From assembly GCA_964577215.1 (NCBI GenBank), contig CAZNYK010000174.1, positions 1-6,665 on the forward strand: a DNA stretch of 6,665 bases. The letters are read 5' to 3'. Both the position numbers and the translations under genes were made by a program. Below are positions 1 through 5,392 of this stretch, piece after piece; positions within the stretch are counted from its first letter, which is position 1; each line of letters opens with the position of its first letter. This stretch comes from UBA2329 sp964577215. GTDB lineage: Bacteria > Bacteroidota > Bacteroidia > Chitinophagales > Saprospiraceae. The notes beneath the pieces were generated by a model. That model saw only the letters and a program-made list of their open reading frames with translations. It did not search any database and was not told where the DNA came from.

Positions 1-120
1 TCATGAGTAATGAATCCTCATTGCCTTCCGGAGTACATCATATACCCATGCACAGGGCAAACCGGAATCATTACTTTATCCTCGCCTGGCACTGTTCATT
101 ATTCTGTATCCCGCAACTGC

Positions 121-156
121 TTGCGCCTCCGCTAAAGCTTGCGCCTCCGCTAAAGC
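121..156. repeat. Two exact tandem copies of an 18-bp unit
   Basis: The unit ttgcgcctccgctaaagc occurs at 121-138 and again, without change, at 139-156. The following bases (157 onward, ttcgccacgcctaagg) look like a degenerate third start of the same unit. Perfect identity suggests a recent duplication. No function is apparent. Confidence 0.9.
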
Positions 157-160
157 TTCG

Positions 161-177
161 CCACGCCTAAGGCGTGG
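161..177. repeat. Perfect 17-base palindrome (hairpin)
   Basis: The sequence ccacgcctaaggcgtgg reads as eight complementary pairs around a central A, or as a 7-bp GC-rich stem with a TAA loop. No T-run follows on either strand, so it is not an obvious intrinsic terminator. It sits directly after the 18-bp tandem repeats. Confidence 0.7.
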
Positions 178-202
178 GGACGGCGACACGCGGACGGCAG
201 TT

Positions 203-234
203 AAAAAGGCCGTCTGCCCAGCCCTGCGGGGCAG
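203..234 (-). terminator. Weak candidate terminator for the surface protein gene
   Basis: Read on the minus strand, ctgccc (234-229) pairs exactly with gggcag (219-214) across a 9-base loop, and five T residues follow at 207-203 after a 6-base interval. The T-run is short and separated from the stem, the hairpin lies about 216 bases beyond the stop codon, and the stem competes with the one at 190-217. It is the only terminator-like arrangement I see downstream of the large gene, and it is weak. Confidence 0.2.
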
Positions 235-365
235 TCAGGCGAAGAGCGCTAAGTCTTTATTTTCAGTAGCCTACGCAATATGCTCTTTGATAGAGACACA
301 CTTTAATGATCAGTCTTCTCGCCTTCAACATAGCAAGCTTCTTTTCCCTTTTTCACATCGGCTTC

Positions 366-399
366 GCACTTCGACTTTGCTCAGTGCAGCGCTCGGTGC
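366..399. repeat. Short inverted and direct repeat cluster
   Basis: gcact at 366-370 is complementary to agtgc at 383-387. gctcagtgc at 379-387 recurs with one change as gctcggtgc at 391-399, 12 bases later. The cluster abuts ggcgcc and then the tttttac array. The unit resembles short interspersed repeats that I recall from Bacteroidota intergenic regions, which is unverified here. Confidence 0.45.
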
Positions 400-405
400 G
401 GCGCC

Positions 406-433
406 TTTTTACTTTTTACTTTTTACTTTTTAC
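406..433. repeat. Four exact tandem 7-bp units (tttttac)
   Basis: tttttac is repeated four times without interruption at 406-412, 413-419, 420-426 and 427-433, followed by tt. On the minus strand this reads as gtaaaaa units starting 16 bases past the stop codon of the large gene, so it should be in that transcript's 3' end. It is prone to slippage and its copy number may vary between strains. It gives A-runs, not U-runs, in the transcript and so is not a terminator for that gene. Confidence 0.9.
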
Positions 434-449
434 TTCCCAATAGACTACT

Positions 450-3400
450 TCACCGCAACAACACCCTCGCTGCCCCCACGCTTTTTCCCGCCGCATCCCT
501 CACCTGCAAGGCATACCAGCCCGGCGCCAAACCCTGGAACTGCAACAGGCAACGCTCCCCATCGAAAGGAACCTGCATCACAGGCCGGCCAAGCACATCG
601 TACAGGAAGGCCGTTTTGCGGCCCGGCAGCGGCGTATTGCAAATCAGCCAGGCCTCGTCGGTAGCCGGGTTGGGGAAGAGCCGCCAGGTGTGCTCAGGGT
701 GCGGCTGGAATACCGCCGTGGCTGTGGGAATAAAATTGGCGCCGACGGTGTGGAAAACTGTATTGGTGATGACCGGCTCGTTGAAGTCGAAATAGATGCC
801 GGCTGAGTTCTCGATGCGGGTATCTATGGGCGCGTCTTCAGCAATGCGGATGAAGAAATCCACAAAGCCCTGCGATGCTTCTAAGTTGGCCGTGCTGTCG
901 GGCAGCAGGATGTTGTCGAAGGTGAACGTGAGGGTGCGCTCGCCGGCAATGTCGAGGCGGTAGTCGTGGCTGGAAGGCCCGGCCCGCAGCGTAGTGATGT
1001 CCAACCAGGGCGAGAGCGTATCGCGTATGACGACGGTAAAGGCCGTATCGGTGCCGGTGTTCTGGAAGCGGATCTTGTAGTGCAGCGGGTCGCCGGCATG
1101 TACAAAGTGTTTCTCGCCATAACCCTCCGGGATGGCCTGCTTGTCATTGGGGTCGTAGGCGCCGATGTTGGACAGGCAAAGGGTGAAAGAAGCGGGCGTG
1201 GCCGTTTGCAGCGGCAGTTGATGGACGAACCCGGTGCTAAAGGCGCCCGTTTCATCCGTTCCACAGCCTTCAAGCGCTGCCGTCACCACGCCGCTGAAGG
1301 GGTGGTTCGGCGCCTGTTCAACCGAAAGGAACCAGGTAGCGCCGTTGGCGGGAAACTCAAAAACCTGCTCAGAACCGCTTGGAAGGTCGTCTATGGTGTT
1401 GGGCATTTGCATGAGCATCACCACATCCTCGATGACGATGTACTGTACGGGGTCTGTCAGATCACCTGTGCCGGTGTTGCGCACCCTGAAAACAGCCTCC
1501 TCGCCGGTGCATTCGCCCAATACTTCAAGGCTGGCCCCCGACCAGGCCGGCCCTGCCGGCGTGCAAAGCGAGTCCGGCGTAGCCGTTATAGTGGAGCAGT
1601 GCGATTGCCCCAACACGGCATCGCAACTGACCCGCACCCTTACCCAAAACTGGCGGCAACCGCTCGGCCCCAAGGGTGGAATTACCCAGGTAATGGTTTG
1701 GCCGTTGACGGATTCGGGCGCGTATTGAGATGCTTCGTATTCCAGGAAATCATCCAGCACCAGCGTGACCCTCGGGGCCTGTACGGCTTCGGTACCCGTA
1801 TTGCAGACCCTCACGTTGAGGTTATTGGCAAAACACCGCCTCAGGAAGGCGGTTGACAATTGTACATCGAGTTCGGGGCAAATTACTTCAGACCGCACCG
1901 GGATGTCAAGGGTCTGCGCTTGACCGGCCGTGTTCAGCGCAACGGGATAAGAGGCGGCGCACAGGGCCCAGGAAGTTGTGGGCGGTATGGCGCCCAGCAC
2001 ATAATTGCCCAAAGGCAGGGAAAGCTGCCAGTCGCCGCCGGCGCCGGTAATCGCATGGAAAACCCCTGCAATGCCGGCGGCTCGCACGATCCATCCGGCA
2101 AGCCCATCTTCGCCTGTTTCGGCAATGCAATTTTCATTTGTATCAAATACCACCCTGCCGCTGATCACGGCGCATTCGTCGTTGCCCACGTCAATAAATC
2201 GCGCTACCACAGATTCGCAGCCGGAGCCGGGTATGGAAATGCGCAGTTGATACACCCCGGACTCGGTGGCAATGATCGCCGGCCCCGTGGTCATACTACC
2301 GCCGGGGAGCGTCCATTCAAAATCTATTTGCCCGAAGTAATCCGGAGGAACGATCCCTTCAAGGCGCCAGGTGTTGCAGGCGATGAGGGTCATGGCCATA
2401 TCCTGGACAATTACGTTGGTAAAATCCTCAACGAGTACTTCATCTTCCGAGAAACAACCGGCTACATCCGTATTGGCGGCACGGAAGCGGTACAGGCCGG
2501 CTTCGCTCACCACCACAGTGGTTTGATCGCTGATGATGGTCCCGTCGGGCGCGTACCAGGCATACCCGATATTCGGTCCTGACAGAGAGGCGCTGCCCTG
2601 CAATTCCACATCGGGATCATTGCAGATGATCGCATTGGCAGAGCCGGCATCGGCCGTCAAAGCGGGGTCGAGCTGGAAAAGCTGCACTTGCTCACAGCCG
2701 TCGGCATCGGCAACGGTAAGAGAATAAGTGCCGGGTTGAAGGTTGAATATTGACAGGATGGTGCTGCCTGTACTCCATGTATAGTTGTAGGGGGGTGTGC
2801 CTCCGGTTACGGCCGGCGTGATAGCCCCGTCGGCGCTGGAGCCGCAGGATGGAGGGATGATATCCGGTATTACGATAATGCCGGGCGGCGGTTGTATCAC
2901 CTCGGCACAATCAGTTACTTCTGCACAGCCGTTGTTTGCCGTCATGGTCACGCAATATAATCCCGGAGAAAGGTCGCCCAGGCCCATTTGACTGCTGCCG
3001 CCGCCGATAATCAGGCCCGTGTTCCAGGTGAAAGTAAAATCGCCGAAGGCAGGATCGCCCTGTACTTGTATGGAACCCAGGTCGCCGGGGCATAGCGGAG
3101 AAACGACGGTGAGTTCCAGTGTCATTTCTTCCAGCACGATCACGGTGGCCACGTTGGATGTATCGGCGCCGCCGGTATCCGTGCAGAAGAAAACAGCGCG
3201 ATAGTAGCTCGTATCTGCCTGGTCAGTCAACGCCGGGTAACTCAGGCTGTCAGCGCCGGGAATATCGGCCCAGGGGCCGTCGGGTGCAGGAGCGCTTTGC
3301 CATTGAACGGCGCAAAACTCCGTGCTTCCGGTGGTATCGGCCCGGAGCGTGACCGGGGCGCCGATGCACACGGCAAAGTCTGCGGTGTCAATGACGATGG

Positions 3401-5231
3401 TCGCGGGGGTCTCCACTGTCAAAGGAGCGACATTGGAGCTTGCAGCGTAACAATTGCCGCCGAAATACACCGTTCCGGGAATGCGATAAAAGGGTTGTTG
3501 AATCAGAAATTGTTTAATCCAGGCAGGATAAGGCGGACCGGCGAAACTGACCGGCACGGGGCCGCTGTCCGCAACGGCTTCGAAGCAGAGCGTAAATAAC
3601 ACGGCGCCGTCGGGAAGCGTATCGGAAACGGGCCCGGAGGGGTTGGGCCACCATACGCCGATTTCGCCGGGAGGGCTTCCGACGGGACTTCCGGGTGTGG
3701 GCAGGGCAAATGCCATATCCGTGAACCCCGAAAGCCCAACGTTCTCCAATGACAAAAAGCGCAGTGCCGTGGGGTCATACAAGAGGGTAAAACGCATTCC
3801 GTTGACGCCGGTAAAACCCTTGGTTGTCACATCCACACAAAACTGCTCTCCTTGCACTACATTGTAGGCATCGCCGATCCTCAATTGTACGCCGATGTCA
3901 AAATCAAAATCTTCCGGGGCATCTGCGCAGTTATAGATTGCCCGGTAATACTGCGTGCCTGCACTGTCGGTGGGCGGCGTGTAGAGTGTGTCTGTTGCGC
4001 CGGCAATATTCATCCAGGGTCCCTGGGGCAAGGGAGCGCTCTGCCATTGAATGGCACAAGTATCGGAGCCTGAAGTAGTAGAGGCGGTAAAGGTCACTGG
4101 ATCGCCGGGATCAACTATGCTGTCTCCAGGGTTGACGACGATGCCGGGCTGCAATGCCGTAACGACTTTGGCTGCATTGGCGGAAAAAGACGCGGTGCAG
4201 GCAAGGCCGTCACAACTGAATTGGGCTATGTAATACACAGCGCCCAGTGCATTGGTGGGAGCAAAGTATGTGCTGTCGGTAGCGCCGGGTATGGGCGTCC
4301 AGGGGCCGTCGTAGCCCGGACCGCTGTACCACTGGATGGAGCAGGCGCCTGTGCCGCCGCCCGCATGCGCTGTAAGCAGTACGGGTTCGTCTATACAAGC
4401 AATGGCAACGGCCGGGCTGACCTGGAGCTCAGGCTGATGCGTTACCGTTACAGCGACGACATTGGACGTGTTCGAGTTGCATAAACCGCCGGCCGGACAT
4501 GTATAGATCACCCGGTAATAGTGGGTAGAACCTACGGCCCATCCCTGCGTAGGCGGAAAATATTCAGGAGTGTTCCAGTTGCCGGCGACATTGCTCCAGG
4601 GGCCTGTCGGCGTGGTGGAAATTTGCCACTGGTAATTACAGGAGCCTGTGCCCCCGCTTGTGGTTGCCGTAATGGGGAAAAACGCACCGGCACAAACAGA
4701 TATCGAAGAAGGCGAAACACTGACAGCAGGGTAAGGCAAAACAGTCAGGTTAACCGTCACCGTACTGTCGCAGCCCTGGTAAGACTGAAACACCTGCGTA
4801 TGAATGCCGCTTTGGGTATATCCCTGTGTGCCGATGAAATAGGTTTCGCCCTCGCAAATGGTAGCAAATAAATTTGTCGCCGGGTTGGGTAATAAGGTCA
4901 CCTGGGTCGCTGCGGTTGCCTCTCCGCCTGCCTGGTCCGTCACCGTAAGGCTGTACGTAGTAGTAATTGGAGGCGAAGCCAGCGGGTTTTCGCAATCGGC
5001 ACAAGACAGGCCCGCCGCCGGGCTCCAGGCATAGTTGTATGGCGGCGTGCCGCCGCTCACCTGCGGCATGAGCGTATCACTCGAGCCGAGGCAAATGGCA
5101 TAATCCGGCAGGCTCACCTGGAGGTTTTGGGCCGTAGAAAACGCGGGCCATGCGGCTGCAAAAAGCCAAAAGGCGAGGAGCCTGAGACAGGCAACGGACG
5201 GGAGGCTCGGACGTGTAAATGCTCTTTTCAT
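450..5231 (-). CDS. Giant modular T9SS-exported surface protein (1593 aa)
   Basis: Predicted secreted, multi-domain protein, probably an adhesin or surface-structural protein; the ligand is unknown. Order seen: Sec signal peptide (1-34, cleavage after STA34); PKD/SprB-like module (about 37-115, GGTPPYNYAWSP); a GCDS-type repeat (116-166); four Ig-like repeats (167-701, motif QWQ...GPW...YYR), the third carrying an inserted cohesin-like domain (436-593); two SprB-like repeats (702-855); two PKD-like modules (856-1015); an SdrD-B/Cna-B-like module (about 1020-1112, GRVVFDTNENC); two DUF11-like segments (about 1118-1340); a DUF7619-like domain (about 1352-1495, AYDPNDK, FQNTGT); and a T9SS type A sorting domain (1513-1593). 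The start at 5231 is chosen because a typical signal peptide begins there. The in-frame ATG at 5285 would add 18 residues that are not signal-like and overlaps the promoter candidate. The frame is intact, with no frameshift. The assignment to T9SS cargo is firm; the biological role is inference. Confidence 0.95.
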   Translation of the reverse strand: MKRAFTRPSLPSVACLRLLAFWLFAAAWPAFSTAQNLQVSLPDYAICLGSSDTLMPQVSGGTPPYNYAWSPAAGLSCADCENPLASPPITTTYSLTVTDQAGGEATAATQVTLLPNPATNLFATICEGETYFIGTQGYTQSGIHTQVFQSYQGCDSTVTVNLTVLPYPAVSVSPSSISVCAGAFFPITATTSGGTGSCNYQWQISTTPTGPWSNVAGNWNTPEYFPPTQGWAVGSTHYYRVIYTCPAGGLCNSNTSNVVAVTVTHQPELQVSPAVAIACIDEPVLLTAHAGGGTGACSIQWYSGPGYDGPWTPIPGATDSTYFAPTNALGAVYYIAQFSCDGLACTASFSANAAKVVTALQPGIVVNPGDSIVDPGDPVTFTASTTSGSDTCAIQWQSAPLPQGPWMNIAGATDTLYTPPTDSAGTQYYRAIYNCADAPEDFDFDIGVQLRIGDAYNVVQGEQFCVDVTTKGFTGVNGMRFTLLYDPTALRFLSLENVGLSGFTDMAFALPTPGSPVGSPPGEIGVWWPNPSGPVSDTLPDGAVLFTLCFEAVADSGPVPVSFAGPPYPAWIKQFLIQQPFYRIPGTVYFGGNCYAASSNVAPLTVETPATIVIDTADFAVCIGAPVTLRADTTGSTEFCAVQWQSAPAPDGPWADIPGADSLSYPALTDQADTSYYRAVFFCTDTGGADTSNVATVIVLEEMTLELTVVSPLCPGDLGSIQVQGDPAFGDFTFTWNTGLIIGGGSSQMGLGDLSPGLYCVTMTANNGCAEVTDCAEVIQPPPGIIVIPDIIPPSCGSSADGAITPAVTGGTPPYNYTWSTGSTILSIFNLQPGTYSLTVADADGCEQVQLFQLDPALTADAGSANAIICNDPDVELQGSASLSGPNIGYAWYAPDGTIISDQTTVVVSEAGLYRFRAANTDVAGCFSEDEVLVEDFTNVIVQDMAMTLIACNTWRLEGIVPPDYFGQIDFEWTLPGGSMTTGPAIIATESGVYQLRISIPGSGCESVVARFIDVGNDECAVISGRVVFDTNENCIAETGEDGLAGWIVRAAGIAGVFHAITGAGGDWQLSLPLGNYVLGAIPPTTSWALCAASYPVALNTAGQAQTLDIPVRSEVICPELDVQLSTAFLRRCFANNLNVRVCNTGTEAVQAPRVTLVLDDFLEYEASQYAPESVNGQTITWVIPPLGPSGCRQFWVRVRVSCDAVLGQSHCSTITATPDSLCTPAGPAWSGASLEVLGECTGEEAVFRVRNTGTGDLTDPVQYIVIEDVVMLMQMPNTIDDLPSGSEQVFEFPANGATWFLSVEQAPNHPFSGVVTAALEGCGTDETGAFSTGFVHQLPLQTATPASFTLCLSNIGAYDPNDKQAIPEGYGEKHFVHAGDPLHYKIRFQNTGTDTAFTVVIRDTLSPWLDITTLRAGPSSHDYRLDIAGERTLTFTFDNILLPDSTANLEASQGFVDFFIRIAEDAPIDTRIENSAGIYFDFNEPVITNTVFHTVGANFIPTATAVFQPHPEHTWRLFPNPATDEAWLICNTPLPGRKTAFLYDVLGRPVMQVPFDGERCLLQFQGLAPGWYALQVRDAAGKSVGAARVLLR
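453..695 (-). other. T9SS type A C-terminal sorting domain
   Basis: Residues 1513-1593 end the protein with the hallmark (R)LFPNPATDEAWL, then LYDVLGRPV and LAPGWYALQVRDAAGK, closing in VLLR. This is the Por secretion-system type A sorting domain (TIGR04183-like). In the known system it directs passage through the outer membrane translocon and is normally cleaved, with attachment to anionic lipopolysaccharide or release. No T9SS machinery genes are in the window. Confidence 0.92.
747..1178 (-). other. DUF7619-like domain before the sorting signal
   Basis: Residues about 1352-1495 contain AYDPNDK, HAGDPLHYKIRFQNTGTDTA, IRDTLSPWLDITTLR, FTFDNILLPDS, FVDFFIRI and a closing GIYFDFNEPVITN. This string of motifs is characteristic of a domain common just upstream of T9SS sorting domains in large Bacteroidota surface proteins, related to the DUF11 repeat fold. 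Its precise function is not known. Confidence 0.75.
1896..2174 (-). other. SdrD-B/Cna-B-like module
   Basis: Residues about 1020-1112 begin with ISGRVVFDTNENCIAE, continue with EDGLAGWIVRA and close with GDWQLSLPLGNYVL. The D/N-rich first loop, the GLAGW strand and the G-x-W/Y-x-L-x-LP-x-GNY ending are those of SdrD B-like or Cna-B-like domains. The acidic loop suggests calcium binding by analogy. The module acts as a rigid spacer in other surface proteins. Confidence 0.7.
2667..3128 (-). other. Pair of SprB-type repeats
   Basis: Residues 702-780 and 785-855 each show the SprB pattern: a polar segment with a cysteine (SPLCPGD; PPSCGSSADGAI), a TW(N/S)TG strand, then L(S/Q)PG(L/T)Y and a closing (N/D)GC. 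The second contains GGTPPYNYTWS, nearly identical to GGTPPYNYAWS near residue 60, so this unit is repeated at both ends of the Ig-like array. The repeat family is named after SprB, the mobile surface adhesin of gliding Flavobacterium, but its presence alone does not show gliding. Confidence 0.8.
3129..4733 (-). other. Four Ig-like repeats in the surface protein
   Basis: Residues 167-701 contain four copies of a module of about 95 residues with the pattern C-x-hydrophobic-QW, GPW, (I/V)xGA, Y, YY(R/I)A and a final SNVA-like strand. Repeats 1 to 4 cover about 167-265, 266-361, 362-608 (enlarged by an insert) and 609-701. Repeats 3 and 4 are the most alike: CAIQWQSAPLPQGPW against CAVQWQSAPAPDGPW. 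Cysteines before the QW strand (C180, C279, C622) are present in repeats 1, 2 and 4 but absent in repeat 3. Such arrays usually act as stalks or binding modules on Bacteroidota surface proteins. Confidence 0.8.
3453..3923 (-). other. Cohesin-like domain inserted in Ig-like repeat 3
   Basis: Residues 437-593 do not match the surrounding repeat. They read as a cohesin-type beta sandwich: VVQGEQFCVDV near 458-468, then GVNGMRFTLLYDPTALRF at 475-492, a FTD segment near 503, and DGAVLFTLCFEA at 541-552. This follows the cohesin-fold pattern of a hydrophobic first strand, a FxLxYDPxxLxF segment and a final LFxLxF strand. Cohesins bind dockerins in cellulosomes, but related domains in other bacteria have varied or unknown partners, and no dockerin is visible in this window. 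The assignment is by pattern only; a carbohydrate-binding module of related fold is the main alternative. Confidence 0.6.
5130..5231 (-). other. Sec signal peptide of the surface protein
   Basis: Residues 1-34: a basic start (MKRAFTR), a hydrophobic core around CLRLLAFWLFAAAW, and a short polar end FSTA before QN, which fits signal peptidase I cleavage after A34. There is no lipobox cysteine at the cleavage point. T9SS cargo must first cross the inner membrane by Sec, so this agrees with the C-terminal sorting domain. Confidence 0.85.
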
Positions 5232-5254
5232 ACGAACGACAGGTTTTGATGGTA

Positions 5255-5285
5255 CAAATGTTGGAGGATTGCCGGCAATAAACAA
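5255..5285 (-). promoter_or_regulatory. Candidate Bacteroidota sigma promoter for the surface protein gene
   Basis: On the minus strand TTG (5285-5283) is followed after 20 bases by AACATTTG (5262-5255). This resembles the Bacteroidota -33 TTG and -7 TAnnTTTG elements at a usual spacing, with one mismatch (A for the first T). Transcription would begin near 5249, giving a leader of under 25 bases before the ATG at 5231. No Shine-Dalgarno sequence is evident, as is common in this phylum. The candidate supports the 5231 start over the ATG at 5285. Confidence 0.35.
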
Positions 5286-5292
5286 GCGAAAA

Positions 5293-5392
5293 NNNNNNNN
5301 NNNNNNNNNNNNNNNNNNNNNNNNNNNNNNNNNNNNNNNNNNNNNNNNNNNNNNNNNNNNNNNNNNNNNNNNNNNNNNNNNNNNNNNNNNNN
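5293..5392. other. Assembly gap of exactly 100 N
   Basis: All bases are N. A run of exactly 100 is the usual placeholder for a scaffold gap of unknown size, so the true distance is not known and the two sides are joined only by scaffolding. It hides the start of the plus-strand gene and most of the divergent intergenic region. Any reading frame carried through it is artificial. Confidence 0.97.

Larger units (their letters stand above)
156..244. repeat. Inverted-repeat-bounded structured element
   Basis: The 7-mer cttcgcc at 156-162 is the exact reverse complement of ggcgaag at 238-244. Between them lie two further stems. One is ccacgcct/aggcgtgg around a single A at 161-177; it shares two bases with the outer stem, so the inner helix would shorten if both form. 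The other is a 9-bp stem at 190-198/209-217 (gcggacggc with gccgtctgc, one G-T pair) with a 10-base loop. Together they could fold as a multi-branch structure. It may be a REP/MITE-like element or a structured 3' UTR. Family unknown; no transposase or target-site duplication is seen. Confidence 0.4.
1..449. other. Repeat-rich intergenic region without a convincing gene
   Basis: No reading frame here looks like a real protein. The longest plus-strand candidates are a 55-codon frame at 3-170, whose C-terminus merely translates an 18-bp tandem repeat, and a frame from 287 that runs on antisense into the large gene. On the minus strand a short stretch ending in TGA at 3-1 is closed by an upstream stop after about 24 codons. 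The region instead holds short direct repeats, hairpins and a 7-bp microsatellite-like array, listed separately. It lies downstream of the minus-strand surface protein gene, so part of it is probably its 3' untranslated region. I recall similar filler-like repeat mixtures between genes in Saprospiria genomes, but that is memory, not something tested here. Confidence 0.7.

Noticed and set aside
1..75. Possible end of a minus-strand gene closing with TGA at 3-1
   Set aside because: An in-frame TAA closes it about 24 codons upstream, and there is no recognisable homology; at most it is a decayed remnant.
3..170. 55-codon plus-strand frame beginning ATGAGTAATGAA
   Set aside because: No RBS or family resemblance, and its C-terminal LAPPLKLAPPLKL is simply the translated 18-bp tandem repeat; the stop lies in the palindrome loop.
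287..664. Plus-strand frame of 125 codons
   Set aside because: Half of it is the translation of repeats and the tttttac array; the rest is antisense to the T9SS sorting domain of the real gene. Composition is Pro/Ala-rich and unlike a real protein.
966..1856. 296-codon plus-strand frame antisense to the surface protein
   Set aside because: Explained by low stop frequency opposite GC-rich coding sequence; no recognisable motif, and the opposite strand has clear domains through the whole stretch.
1860..2582. 240-codon plus-strand frame antisense to the surface protein
   Set aside because: Same reason: the opposite strand carries the SdrD-B-like and PKD-like modules, and this translation has no family features.
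5232..5285. Upstream in-frame ATG at 5285 as start of the surface protein
   Set aside because: The extra 18 residues (beginning MFIAGNPPTF) are not signal-like and would precede a normal signal peptide; the ATG overlaps the candidate -33 promoter element.
5269..5392. N-terminus of the right-hand protein read through the N run from ATG at 5269
   Set aside because: The gap is a placeholder of unknown length, so its reading frame is meaningless, and the residues before it do not resemble the expected N-terminus.
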